Assembly (NCBI GenBank): GCA_020055645.1
Contig: CM034546.1
Coordinates: 25,978,001 to 26,042,000, forward strand
Direction: 5' to 3'
DNA from: Tomocerus qinae
Lineage: Eukaryota; Arthropoda; Collembola; Entomobryomorpha; Tomoceridae
DNA: 64,000 nt
This document shows positions 45,886 to 58,145 of this stretch, in pieces. The translations under genes were made by a program, and so were the position numbers. Position 1 is the first letter of the stretch; every line of letters begins with the position of its first letter. Under the pieces are notes generated by a model. It searched no databases and had not been told where the DNA came from. It worked only from the letters and a program-made list of their open reading frames with translations.

Positions 45886-46222
45886 TGTTAGGTTTAGACT
45901 TGACGTCCCAAAAGGACGGACATGGAAATCTATCGATAGCTAGAGAATTTGGAATGAATGACCTACGATCGAATGAATGAGCTTAGATGTTAATTAGAAG
46001 TTAAGCTAGACTCTAGTTAGAATAAGAATCTAGACAGGGAGAGTCTGATTGGAGACAGAGCAAGCTGGTCAGAAAGTTGGTCTGTCCTGGAACTCAGAAA
46101 TACGAAATAAATCTTCACTCTTTAACCTCTAACAGCCAAGCATAATTCTGAGATTATTAACTTTCATCTTTTCCATACCCGTACCATTGGCAAAGGCATC
46201 CACGGAAACCACCACCATAACA
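45886..46222 (+). repeat. 3' LTR
   Basis: 337 bp, identical to the 5' LTR except G for A at 46038. Confidence 0.95.
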
Positions 46223-46226
46223 GTGT
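46223..46226. repeat. Target-site duplication, right (GTGT)
   Basis: Second GTGT; the reading frame of IR 3 resumes directly after it with ACT. Confidence 0.9.
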
Positions 46227-48493
46227 ACTGTACATTTCCATGGAAATTCTGATGTAATGGATGTTAAGTTTACAGAATATATATCTTCCTACATCAACAA
46301 CCTAAGAAATCTAAATCATCCAATTACTTTACAGCTTTCAGACCCATTATTGAAAAATAGTTCGGAATTAAAGTATTTTAATAGAAAGAGTACGTGTGTC
46401 CATATCATCGTGCTTATAATTTCAAGAATATTCGGTGATTTATCTTACCTCATGCAAACAAATGGCCATATCAATTCTAAATATGCATTCTTTTTGGCAA
46501 TTCTATTTGAAGCGAAAACTAATACGACTGCAAATGATTTACAAGGAGAATTTATTAGCGAGAAATTCACAATTATTCACCCAAGGGTAATAATTTTTAG
46601 AAGGAATCTTGAAGACTGTTCCATAAATTATGCATTAATTTGCTATTTGTGTGACCAACAAAAAATAATTAAATTCACGGCAACGAGGGCCAATTTTGAA
46701 AATCTTAATGCAATGGCTTTAAAAATATCATCTGAAGGATTAGGTAAACCTGCCTACGCCATTCTTAATGAATATATTCCCAAACGTGCAAATGATAATT
46801 ATCAAAGATTTCTGGAAGCAGACACACTTATGAGAAGTAATTGGGCATCGACAGAGCCTGATAAAGTAGTTTTAGGACTATTATCAAAAAAGATTAATTT
46901 TACAATTTCTGAAACGGATTTCCAAAGTCCAAGGCTTTCTGTCTGCTTTTGGTGCGCAACAAATTTTGGTATGTTAATATTTAATCAGTAAAATAATTGC
47001 ATGCTACTTACATATTCGTATCGCACTGTCCAAATTAATGCTTCATCATTATTTAATATTTTAAATTTAAATATTTAATGTAAAGAGGTACAGTCAGAGG
47101 TACAGGTACATTTTGTACATTCTTGCTCGTGTGGTAGATAAATATTTAAATTACATGAGTCATAATAAGATTTTGCTTTAAGACAATAAAAAACTGTATT
47201 TTTCAATTACGCAATTCTAAAAATAAATTAAAATTATTGGTGTCTAATAAATTTTTGAAAAAGGTTTTGATTTTCTACGCGTAGGAAATAAAGCAGATGA
47301 CCAGGATGTCTTTCTGAAAATGAAACTTTTTATTCAAGACGTAGATAATATTCATTTTTTGTATTGCAAATCCCTCCTAATTTCCGATAAAGAAGTTTTT
47401 GTACAAGATGTGATAGGACCTTTTCAAAATACCGTTTGGATGTGTATTATTATATTGGCAGCTGTTCTTGCTTTGTATTATAAAAGTATTTGGAACAGCC
47501 TAAATGTTTTCTGGGTGATTTTTGGAGTGGCTACCATTTTCAAAAAACATTTTTTATTCGGATGGATTTGCTTCATTTTAGTACTCCTTCAACAACTGTA
47601 TATTGCCGATTTTACAAGCACCATCATTTTACCATATGAACCTGTCAGAATTAAAACAAATGCAGAATTATTTTCTTCTGGATTTCGTATTGTCGTTGTA
47701 ACAGAAGAATGGAAATCTGACTTTATTAGAGATTTCAAATTTCGCCTGACAAAAATAAAAAATAACGTCGAAGATATGATTTTCGTTGCCCCTGGGAGCC
47801 CAGTTTTCACGGACGATCGTGTTAAAGAATGGCCTGACCAAGGTACGTATCCGATAAATGCTTTTTACAGACGAAGTGCTGTTATTGGAATCCATAATGA
47901 TCATCCGCATTTACATTGCGACACAGTTGAAGAATATTGGTACTCAGAGTGGCCAACTATTAGTTTTTATTCACATTTGTCTGATCGAATGGCTGAATTA
48001 AGCAATATAATATCAGCATCAGGAATTCGAGATCTTTGGATGGATATTCGTATTTCTGGAAATGATCGCTATGTTTACAATATGTCGAAAACAAAAAATA
48101 ACCGACGAAAATTGCAATCATCACGCAACACTCATCTATTTTCTTTGATTCGGTCATGCGCTAAATTATACATCTTCTCAGTTATAACTTTCAGTTTAGA
48201 AATTATCTATCATTTCATAATTTATTTAAATCAAATCTACGTGTCATTGAAAATTGCTTAATAAATTTGGTAATCGACATTGTACACATACAATTTAATT
48301 AATTAATTAGTTAATTATGAATTAGTTCACATGAACTATGTCAAGTTACCTTTAATTATATTATGACAAAATATTAAATTTATCATTGCTTTTGCTAGCA
48401 TTAAAAAACAGTGAATTTCACCACAGAGAATCACAATTGTGTTCTTGTCAATTTGAAATATATGATGACTTTAAATTAAAATAAACATAAAAT

Positions 48494-50457
48494 TTAGAAG
48501 TGTTGTGAAGAATTATCCACGCCGACGAAGTTGTTGAAGTTGCAATTACAAGTGTTATTGTTGTCCATTTGAGGAAGCGAGGCCATGTTAAACTGTAATA
48601 GGACGAGAATATAAGTCAGCAAAACGCTAACGGCCTAAAGAAGAAAATAAATAAATGATGCATTTTTATTCCCACAATAATTGACTATTTCTTTTAAATT
48701 GTGGAGAGTACCACTCCCAGAAATCCAAAAGTGACTGTAAAGAAGTCGCCTGCTCGAACTCCCAAATCAAATGCATTTGTTTGCAAATACCAAGATACAC
48801 TTTTTAAATACTGTCGTCTTTCATATGTTACTTTTCTTGTAACAATTAATTCTTCTAACATATTTTCAATGAACTGCCCCTTACACTTTCTCATCTAAAA
48901 ATAAAATATATATTGACTTCAAATATTTTTTTTCTCTTTCGAACTTCTAATAATAAATAGTACTTACGTTTGCATCGCATTTAGCAGCCCACCAGAATGT
49001 CCCATACAAGTCTACAATGTAACCCATGCATATAAAACGCCTTTCCATCGTATAATTGATATTCAAGACATCAAAAATAACTTCCGCCTCGTAAAAGAAT
49101 GTAAAAATGAACTCCACTAAAAATATATTTCCACATATGCCATTGACTGTTGTAATCAGAGATTTTTTCATTAATGAAATTATCAATCGCAGGCTGATTG
49201 ATAGTTTTCAATATTTCAGATTCGGGCCTACAAGCATTTACATTTTAATAAATTGCCGAAATCCCACATATGGCAAACATGTGGCAAATGAAGCAGATTA
49301 GAAACTGTTTGAAAAATAATACATGCATAGCTATATATATTAAAACGGTAAAAGGAGGAATGAATAGGCAAAGTAGATTTTGAAGGTAAGCGCTGTTGAT
49401 TTTCTGATTGTAGTAAATTCCCACATGCGTTCTACTCTGAAAAACTAGCAAACAGAGCAGGACTTCCAACATAATCCACACGTAAGTGCAGGATGAATTC
49501 TGTACCAAATTTTTCAATTTTAAAACTAATATATTAGGTATTCTTGCAATGTTACTGTAAAATTTTAATCGTACTAATCAAAAAAATTTACCCTTTTGTA
49601 ATGTTCTGGCTTTTTACTGTCCAAAAGATTCACAAGCATTAATACTCTTTCGTTTTTAAACCAGACGAAATAGAGAAATGAGAGAAGATGAAGATTGAAA
49701 GCGCATTGACTTAACATAATATGATATAGTTCTGATGGATTTTGTACCACATTTTCTTTGAATAATTTTAAATCGTACCAAAGTGTTGATAATGCTATTA
49801 TGATTTGCTGTAAGACGCATATTGTCTAGAAAAGATAAATAAAAAGAAATTTGCAACACATTACCAATGCATTTTTTGGACTTTAAATTCTTAAAGGAAT
49901 TAAGCCTATAGTTCACAAATTTTATCAGATGTTTACAGTTAAAATTAGACAGAGATTTGAAGAATTGCATTCTCAATCTGTATTGGTTTATAAATTGTGC
50001 TGATTGTAAGTTAATAAATTATACTTTATTGTGATAAGAAATTCGACCAGGTATATTCCATATAAAACTTCCATCTTTTAGTTACCAATCGCAAGCTTTC
50101 TTCGTCTGACAGATATTGTTCATACTTAAATCAAATTAGTTCTGAGAATAGGTATAAATCTGCAATGAAAATGCTTACCTGCTGAAAACGATTTTTTTTG
50201 ATGCAATATTTGTTACTGCTCTTACTAAACTCAAATTTAAATGGGATACAGACGAAGCAATAAGAAACATTTATTACTTGGACTAGTGCAATGCTGGAGT
50301 AAAATTTCTGGGTTGAATTTGAAAATATTAATCCGCGTTTATGTCCATTTCTTTTGAAAATGTCTTTGAAGAACATGGTAACAAAATTAACTTGGTATTT
50401 AAATCTTGTTATGCAATTGCATCTGAACTTGCAATATTTTAACGTATCATTTATCAT
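48494..50457 (-). pseudogene. Gustatory receptor pseudogene, five exons
   Basis: Exons on the minus strand: 50179-50457, 49592-49825, 48968-49499, 48712-48894 and 48494-48634, all phase 0 with usable GT-AG sites. It aligns along its length with the intact receptor at 51951-53781, including FGFLGV before the last intron and TYILVLLQF in the final exon. Exon 3 has two lesions: an in-frame TAA at 49245-49247, where the paralogue has Glu, and one extra A in a run of six (T6 at 49163-49168 on the plus strand), making the exon 532 nt instead of 531. After removing the extra base the frame runs cleanly to the end, so it died recently. The start could be 50457 or the internal Met at 50376 that matches the 7.6-kb paralogue (MFFKDIF versus MFCKDLF). 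Confidence 0.88.
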
Positions 50458-50542
50458 AGTAAGAAATATATGTAAAAATTAACTGAAAACATTGATCTAA
50501 AGCGATTTAATACATAATACTGAAAATATAGTGATAGCAATG

Positions 50543-51149
50543 CGTCCCTTAAGGATCGAAAAAGCCTGTATCCACATCCACTTTCAGATTGGTGGACGAA
50601 TAAGCCTATATCCATTTTTTGTTTGGTGGACGAATAAGCCTATATCCATTTTTTGTTTGATGGACGAATAAGCCTATATCCAATTTTCGTTTGGTGCAGG
50701 AAATAGCCTCTGTAATCTTACAGCCTTACATAAAGTTGTCGGGGCACAGTAAGAATAAACAAGTTCACGACATGAAGTATTTATTATTTTTATGTTGATA
50801 CTTGAAATATATCATCCTATAATGTACATAAGCATTATAAGGTTTTAGCTAATTACACAATAAGACAAAAACAAAACTTTTAGCGACACAAATTCGTATT
50901 TTGATATTGGATAAAACTAAACTGGCTGGAAGGTAGAATAAAAGTTCAATATTTCCGCCGCCCATATTAACTATGTATCACTACGCCCCTATAACTTTAC
51001 AAGCAAAGCTGCAAGAGGATAGAGGCTATTTCCTGCACCAAACGAAAATTGGATATAGGCTTATTCGTCCACCAAACAAAAAATGGATATAGGCTTATTC
51101 GTCCACCAATCTGAAAGTGGATACAGGCTTTTTCGATCCTTAAGGGACG
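50543..51149. mobile_element. 607-bp MITE with subterminal repeats
   Basis: Ends CGTCCCTTAAGGATCG (50543) and its exact reverse complement (to 51149) extend into about 33 bp of perfect terminal inverted repeat. Inside lies a subterminal unit of about 33 bp containing GTGGACGAATAAGCCTATAT, three times in the left arm and twice, inverted, in the right. AATG flanks both ends, a possible 4-bp target duplication. Non-coding centre. It sits immediately upstream of the dead Gr. Confidence 0.85.
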
Positions 51150-51950
51150 AATGAATTGTTCTGGAAATAAACATTTTTTCGTTATTGACGAATTAATTCA
51201 AACTAATTCATTCAATTTTGCCATGCATTTATATAGAATGCAAATATTCTATTGACATAATTTTTGTTTAATTCCTCATCAAAGTAAATAAATAACCACT
51301 CCCGGAACCTCACTATTTTAATAAATAATTGAATGACTTTCATTTGTAGTTTTTCTCCATTTGTGGCTTTAATATTTTTGTTGCTAAATAATTGCAATTA
51401 CAGTGATGTAATCATAGTGTTATATTCTATAAAATTTAGTGTTTTATAGCAATTCATGCGTTTAGTTTACTTTCTACTCAAATATCATTAATCATTGCAC
51501 ATTCTACAAAAATAGAACTGGAATATAAATTCATAATTAATATTATCATCTGTAAATCGTGCGCATCGATTATAATTAATGGAACAAAATACACGATATT
51601 TTACTAAAACACTAATATTATTAGTGTAATAATGATTTAATGACAGTACTTTTTAAGTTATTGTATTTAAGGCAATAGGCACCATTTGTGTCCGTGCAGG
51701 GAAGAATGAATCTCTTATCATCGAAGCCTCTCAGAATTTTACACGTAGCCGTGACTAGTGAACGGCGTCGTGCAGGTTCTTTTAGGATACGACTAAGAGA
51801 GATTCAATCTTCTTTGCACAGACACATTTATCTATTTAATATGGTATTTTTAAATAATAATTTTTTTAAATCTAAAATCAAATTAAGTTCCAAAATGTAA
51901 AATTGATCTAAATGGAGCTGGATTAGAATCGTCATAAATAAAATAAATAC
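51150..51950. other. Spacer between MITE and Gr
   Basis: AT-rich 3' flank of the intact Gr. The patch at 51690-51840 has a higher GC open frame (AGGAATCTCTT-like) but no recognisable product. Confidence 0.35.
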
Positions 51951-53781
51951 CTAATTGGGATGAGACAAATTGCCAATTGCTGGAAAGCAGTTACAATTGC
52001 AACTACAAGTGTCATTGTTGCACATTTGTGGAATTGACATATGAAATTGTACGAGTACGAGTATGTAAGTCAGCAAAACGCTCACAGCCTATAGGGAAAA
52101 AACCAAAGGTTTTAATTATTACGTCTAGTATGATGTTCAATTACTAAAAAATAAGCTATAATAACGTTACCACCCCGAGGAATCCAAAAGTTACAGTAAA
52201 GAAATCACCGCATCGAACTCCTAAATCGAAAGAATTAGTGTGAAGATACCAAGAGACACTTTTCAAGTACTGACGTTTTTCATATGTAACATTTCCAGCA
52301 GCAATTAATTGGTCGGATATAGTTTCAATATACATCGCCTTAAACTTTCTCATCTAAAACCCAATGTTTATTTATAGCGCTATCATTTAATACCTTGTAG
52401 GAATTTAATAAAATTATATAAATCGATAATGGTACAAATCTTATATATATACATTTGCGTCACATTTAGCAGCCCACCAGAATTTTGTAAATAAGTCTGA
52501 AATGTAAATTAAGCAAAAAAATCGTCTTTCAAATGTGTAGTTGATGTTCAGGACATCGTATAATAGTTGTGCTACATAAAAGAAAGTAAATATGAACTCC
52601 ATCAGGAACGTAATTCCAAAAATGCCGTTAACTGTTGCAATCACAGATTTTGCAAGGATGAAATTTTTTATCAAAGGCTGGTTGCAACATTTGGAGGTAT
52701 CAGATTCAGTAGGTTTACATGTATTGACCCTTTCGTAAATTGCCAATATGCCACAAAAGGCAATCATATGACTAATGAAAGACATTAAAAATTGTCCTAC
52801 AAATGTGAAATAGCAAATTATGATTATAATAAGCTGAAAAGACATATTGAGTTGTCGAAATTCAGAAAAATTATGAATGACATTTATCTCTTCGTTGTTG
52901 TAAATTCCTAAATTTGCTCTACTCTGAAAAATCAGTAGACAGAGTATGATTTCCAGTACGATCCACACGTGAATGAAAGTCGAATGCTGTAGAAAACATA
53001 ATTTTTTTAGTATTTTATTTTCAGATTTCTCTTTAACATAATTATTCAATGAAAGATAATACAAAAATCACCCTTTTGGAATATTCTGGTTTCTTGCAGT
53101 CCAGTAGATTGATAAGGAGTAGTAGTCTTTCGTTTTCGAACCAAAACAAGTAGAAAAAGGATGTTAGGTAAAGGTTGAAGGCGAATTGAGTTAGCATTTG
53201 GTATAGCTGAGATGGATTTTGAGCCACATTTTCTTTAAATAATATGATATCATACCAGACCGTCACAGATGCCGTAATTATTAGCTGCAGCGTACATAAT
53301 ACCTGAATGATTATTATATGAACAAAAATCAATAAAGATTGGTATTGGAAGATTTCGTCAATAAAATTTAGTATAGATGTAGAGGAATAGACATTCAAAA
53401 ATATGTTATAAATATTATTTGTTTCGTATTTTAATATTTATCTGTAATGGAATTCTTATTTTGCATACTACCAATTGATATGATGCATATGAAATATTGC
53501 CAGTATTTAAGTTTTCTTTAATTTCGAATATGCAAAATTCGTACCTGTTGCAAACGATTCTTTCTGATGTAATACTTGATGGTGCGTTTACAAAAATCCA
53601 ATTTGAAAGGAACACAGGCTAAGTAATATGAAGCATTGACTACTTGAACAAGTGCAATGCTGGAGTAAAATTCGTGAGTTGGTTTTAAAAATGATAATTT
53701 TGGTTTAAATCTGTTGGCTTTGGTCATGTCTGCGGGAACCATTTTAACATGATGGACTGACGGAGTTGACAACTGCATCAT
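51951..53781 (-). CDS. Gustatory receptor, intact, five exons
   Basis: Exons 53545-53781, 53072-53302, 52453-52986, 52171-52353 and 51951-52088 (minus strand), every junction phase 0, encode 440 residues with no lesion. Start is an ATG-ATG pair. Hydrophobic segments are spread along the protein as expected for the seven-helix 7tm_7 fold, e.g. VWIVLEIILCLLIF, LIIIIICYFTFVGQFLMSF and FGFLGV/AVSVLLTYILVLVQF. The last carries the TYhhhhhQF family signature. The C-terminal tail is Cys/Asn-rich (CNNDTCSCNCNC), which is unusual. These proteins form tetrameric ligand-gated cation channels with inverted topology in gustatory neurons. The ligand cannot be read from sequence. Closest relatives in the window are the copies at 48.5 and 7.6 kb. 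Confidence 0.9.
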
Positions 53782-54235
53782 TCAAGCTTTTAAACAACAA
53801 AGTTAGAAACACCAAACTGGTGGAAATGATGACCTAAATGGATTTGAGGTTTTTCCATTGGGAAAAAGAGAAAAACAGCATTTATATTAGATAGTTATTT
53901 CTCAAAGGAAGTAGAAATTTCCTATTAGAAACTACGGACATACAATTACTTTAGCAAGCAAACTACTAGTTCCAATATTTACTCATAGTGTAGGCGTAGT
54001 GCATTTTAAGTGGTTCAATTATTACACAACAAAGAGATACGTAATTGATAAGCCACACCCAGTGAAAGAAGGTATTTTTTAAAAGTATGCATTGAGATTA
54101 TTATAGCAGATAATTTTTGGTTTATCATATATATCGGTCTATAATGCTGTGCAACATGTATAATATAATGTAATACAGGCTTTAAAGAGGGTATATTTAT
54201 TTGATTTGGTAATGATTTATGAAAGTAAATTCCAT
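53782..54235. other. Intergenic
   Basis: 5' flank of the Gr gene; no gene or repeat recognised. Confidence 0.4.
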
Positions 54236-54781
54236 TTATTCCATTGTGTCAGTTTGACAAAGTTTATAGAATTTAAGAACTAATTTGACATCACAACATT
54301 GGTGATCTTGCCAACATCCGTCGCCTCGGCGTTTGCACTGAAATAAAATATTTTACTATATATATTTTATTTTTTAAATTTTATCTCTTAAGTGCAATAT
54401 TTCCCAAAGGTCCGCCAAATGTATAATGGACTCAGTACACTTTACTTTACTTTTAAATAACTTACCGTAACTATATGTGATCAATATATTTTAAAATTTT
54501 TTGAAATAATTTCTTGTGCAAACTACATGATAGATTGTAATACAAAACGAAAACTCAAGCTTGGACCAGGTATACCATACCAGGCTCGTGCATTGGCCAA
54601 TGCTGTTGGTGTCTGCGCGCTACGATCATTCCCCAAGCATCTTCATCAGAAAGTTCATAATACATAATATGATCCTATTTTGAATATATTTAATTTTGTA
54701 AGAATAAATACCTGTTGTAACATTTGCGAAGCAAATAACAATAGCCACAGAGCAGGAAAACCACGCAGATTTTTGTTTCAT
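54236..54781 (-). CDS. Putative small secreted Cys-rich peptide
   Basis: Three tentative exons on the minus strand: 54712-54781 (ATG, signal peptide with SCSVAIVICFA, donor G/GTATTT), 54576-54640, and 54236-54337 (after TATTTCAG). Phases 1 then 0 are consistent and the total is 78 residues. The last exon holds CKRRGDGCWQDHQCC and a further Cys (C-x6-C-x5-CC-x10-C), a spacing reminiscent of small disulfide-rich secreted peptides, but the cysteine count is odd (five). The middle exon's acceptor (GATGAAG) is poor, so the structure is uncertain. Function unknown; antimicrobial, signalling or other roles are all open. Confidence 0.35.
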
Positions 54782-55964
54782 TTTATATTCACCCATCCGT
54801 TATGCAGGTAGGACTGTGGCTACAGAATGCTAAACATGAATGTCTGAATAAAACAATTTATACTCATTTTAGGACAAAATCAATGACAATATTCAATTTT
54901 AATAGAAGATATTCAAATAATTTTAGATGGCAATGATAATTAACGTGCCCTTCTTTTATTATCACGAAAATGGTGTAATTACCACTATGTAAACAATATA
55001 ATATTATATAAGATATTATATACTTTATTTCTCAGTATCGCCTTATTGATATCGCCAACATTAAATGGAACTTTTGAAAGTAATTCTCTAAGAACTACAA
55101 TGGAAAGTAATTAAATCCTAAATATTTATTCAAGAAGCTCTTCTATTGACCTGAATAAAATTTGTTGACTTTAAAAACATTGTGAACCGAATGAAACTCG
55201 GCTTCGTCCTTGAACAGTTTCATGGTCAATTATCTTGTTGGCCGCAATTAGGCTCATAGAATCCTAAAATCCGTAAAATATTTCGAGAAAAAAGCATTAA
55301 TTTTTGGAAAAATTAATTCAGTATTTAGGAAAAGCTGAAATGGGGTGTTCATCTCGAACTCGATATTTTAGGTGACGGATAATTTTTCAAAATTCGTATT
55401 TAATTTGGCAATGATAAGCAATAACTTAATACAGTTCAAATAACGCCACATCCTTCAGGCCAGGTAAAAACAAGTAAATAGTAATTTTATAAATTTCTGT
55501 TTTTACTTTAACATTAGCTCGTTATCTCATTTTTTGTTCAAGATGACAGCGATTTTAAAAACCATCCCAATCATTACTAACTGCCTGCATACAACCATGA
55601 CTTTTGCAATCGTTTGAGTTGAGACACAGTTACTCAGTAGTACATCACAACTTAGTTACCTTAAGATCCACGACCATGGAATAGAACATAGATTAGAGTG
55701 AGACGCAAAAATTCACACAACATAGGTACTTCAGATTTATTTAATTATTATGTAAATAAATATATTAATAATTGACATTAATTCCAAATGCCTTAATTAA
55801 ATAAACTTTCAGCTATATCAAACGGCATTAAAAATTTTTATATAATGCATTCATCTTTCTAAGTTAAGTTTAACGCGTTAGTAAGGAATAATTTTTGTTC
55901 TTTTCTCATAAAGTTCTCAGGATTATTTTTCTCGGAACTATAAAAAACTGTCCTTGACTGCACC
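54782..55964. other. Intergenic
   Basis: AT-rich; no gene or clear repeat. Confidence 0.4.
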
Positions 55965-57082
55965 CTAGTTATAACATCCGCGTTCGTTGGGTTGTCCTGC
56001 AAGACCATAAACCTGACGGACCTTTTTGTAAATTTCAAATCTATTTCTAGCTTGTGTTTGGTCTGCTCCATTACATTCTAATTTGCCGTTTATAGCGTTT
56101 GTTGTCTTTCCAAATTCGAAAGTGGAGCCACCAAAATCGTGGACATTTTTTCCCCAGTACCAAAATGCTGTTGCCCAAGCAGTGAATTGATCGTCGGCTG
56201 CTAGTTCTGGATTTTCATATAGCCTCAGATCTGTAAATATATCTTGAGAAGCAGGTTTGTAGTTATAGCACCACGTAAGCTGTAAGTAACCGCGTCCATA
56301 ATAGACCTTATCTTTGTAGTCGCAATTATTTTTGTAAGCATCTCTGCACTTTTGCATATCTTTCATGCATAATTCTTCCCTAAGCTTTTTTAATCCTCCT
56401 GTTTCATGTATTGAATGAGCTAACAACATTGCAGCCTCTTCTTTGGTATTTATGCGTCCCCGAGACATTTGACTCATGTATATCTGATATTTATCTTGAC
56501 TAGCTTCTCCACCATTACTCGAAACTGCTTTGTTGAATTCTTCGTAGGATATTGAAACTCCTATATAAAAAGTGAATGAAATGTAATGAATGTAAAAGTA
56601 TCGAAATCAGATATTGCCAAACCCAAAAAGAAAACTCATATTGAGATTAAATATTGAATTTTATATTGAATATCGTAAAAAATTCAACGGCTTTGTTGAA
56701 CTTCACAGCGTATTAAATATTTAGAATTCATATTAATAAACTGTACAATATTCATCAATTACATTAAATTCATTTACAAAATTAATATTAATCTAAAAGA
56801 TAAGATTGTTATTAATCAATTACCGTTACTATCCTGATTTGACGGCTGAGTTGTCATTGGTGATGAAGTTGCTGTAGTTGATTTGGTTGTTTCCAAAGTT
56901 GATGTTTTTGAATTAGTGGTGCTGGCAGGGTTCGTAGATGGTGTACATTCTGGATTTATTTGTGAAGACCCTGGGACTTTACAAATCGGGGGGACCTCTT
57001 TTAATAAGTCAACATCTGGAGGTAAGGAGCCAACAAATCCTAAAACCAACGCTAAAAAGAGTAAAGTTGGTTTAAATAACAT
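55965..57082 (-). CDS. Secreted GH19 chitinase-like enzyme
   Basis: Exons 56824-57082 and 55965-56560 (minus strand), phase-1 intron (G/GTAATT; TATATAG/GAG), 284 residues. Residues 1-19 are a signal peptide. A short Pro-rich, two-Cys segment and a Thr/Ser-rich mucin-like linker (about 48-85) precede the catalytic domain. That domain shows glycoside-hydrolase-19 landmarks: AHSIHETGG with the candidate catalytic Glu at about 139, REELC about ten residues on as candidate second acid, YYGRGYLQLTWCYNY, a WATAFWYW segment, and TNAINGKLECNG. These enzymes hydrolyse chitin beta-1,4 links with inversion. The likely site is extracellular, in gut or cuticle, or in defence against fungi or nematodes. The domain is shorter than plant class I enzymes and resembles the animal (nematode-type) branch. 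No lesion seen. Confidence 0.88.
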
Positions 57083-57838
57083 ACTGATAGTTGGTAATAA
57101 TAGTTACACATGCGAACGCAAAATAATATTTTATTAATAATTTGAGCTTTTATATCTGATAGCCCAACGTTTTAAAATACATTTATTATTCATAAAAGCG
57201 ATTTGGCCATCAATATTTATGGAGTAATGGAAAAGTGTTACATGTATGACTTGCATATGATTCTTGGTAATAATAAAGTTTTTCTTAGAAATCTGTAGAC
57301 GAGAGCAATAATTTAAAATCGTTTTTATTTAAACATATTGACATTTCAATCATGCTTACCTACATTTTTTTCCAGGAATTCTGTAAATTATGTTGTGACC
57401 AGAACATAAAATAAATATAATTCGTCCTAAGCTAACGAACGTAACCTATACTTGCTTACTAAAACATATTTATTATAGTTATTTACTTTATTATTTCGTT
57501 TGGGTTTGTTTTTAGGAACAGTAAAATTTATGCTTCGGCAGTTTTTTATTTTATTCAATGGTAGAAACAATAAATGCCAATGGTTGTCAGAGTAATGCAA
57601 AGATTGACTCAAAAGTAACTGCCACCAATCTTTAAATATTTATTATGTTTATAGATACTACTATTGGAAAAAAATATTAGCGTCGGGATTTAGTTTTCGC
57701 CAAACTTTAAATGTTGCTGCTCCTGGTTATCGTTTCATTTTAATAATATTTATTTAACAGGGACGATATGAGAGTTCTTTACGCATGTTGGCAATTACAA
57801 TTTTAAAATATGAAAAAACATAAGACATAACATAAAAT
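57083..57838. other. 5' flank of the chitinase gene
   Basis: AT-rich, nothing else recognised. Confidence 0.4.
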
Positions 57839-58145
57839 GTTATGAATTAATTTTTGAAATGAATGTTATGAATTAATTTTTGAAATGAATGTTAGGAATT
57901 AATTTTTGAAATGAATGTTATGAATTAATTTTTGAAATGAATGTTATGAATTAATTTTTGAAATGAATGTTAGGAATTAATTTTTGAAATGAATGTTATG
58001 AATTAATTTTTGAAATGAATGTTATGAATTAATTTTTGAAATGAATGTTATGAATAAATTTTTGAAATGAATGTTATAAATTAACTTTTGAAATGAATGC
58101 TATAAATTAATTTTGGAAATGAATGTTATAAATTCATTTTGGAAA
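57839..58145. repeat. 26-bp minisatellite, about 12 copies
   Basis: Units of TATGAATTAATTTTTGAAAT plus GAATGT. The first nine or so are almost identical, with TAGG/TATG as the main variant; copies after about 58060 decay progressively, and fragments persist to about 58280. Confidence 0.95.

Larger units (their letters stand above)
39805..46222 (+). mobile_element. Full-length Ty3/gypsy LTR retrotransposon
   Basis: 6418 bp: two 337-bp LTRs, a primer-binding site, gag, pol in the order protease, reverse transcriptase, RNase H, integrase, and a structured 3' leader to the polypurine tract. It carries no envelope-like open frame; only about 430 bp separate pol from the 3' LTR. LTRs differ at one position (A at 39957, G at 46038), all open frames are intact and the target duplication is perfect. 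It is therefore a very young and potentially active copy, inserted in the same orientation as its host gene. Confidence 0.97.
39661..48261 (+). pseudogene. Ionotropic receptor 3, split by a retrotransposon
   Basis: Coding pieces are 39661-39804, 46227-46968 and 47285-48261. The 6.4-kb Ty3/gypsy element plus one copy of its GTGT target duplication sits between codons 48 and 49. The intron (TTTG/GTATGT; GCGTAG/GAAATA) is phase 1 as in the two paralogues. Without the insertion the three pieces total 1863 nt, an uninterrupted 620-residue receptor with every IR landmark: signal peptide, GECIEDFNFLPKFP, FQNTVWMC before M1, LNVFWVIFG pore, LLQQLYIADFTSTI M3, and M4. As it stands, translation from the start codon reads two codons into the LTR and stops at TAG. 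No other lesion is visible, so the loss is recent and this may be a polymorphic null allele. A start at 46257 would lack the signal peptide. Confidence 0.92.
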
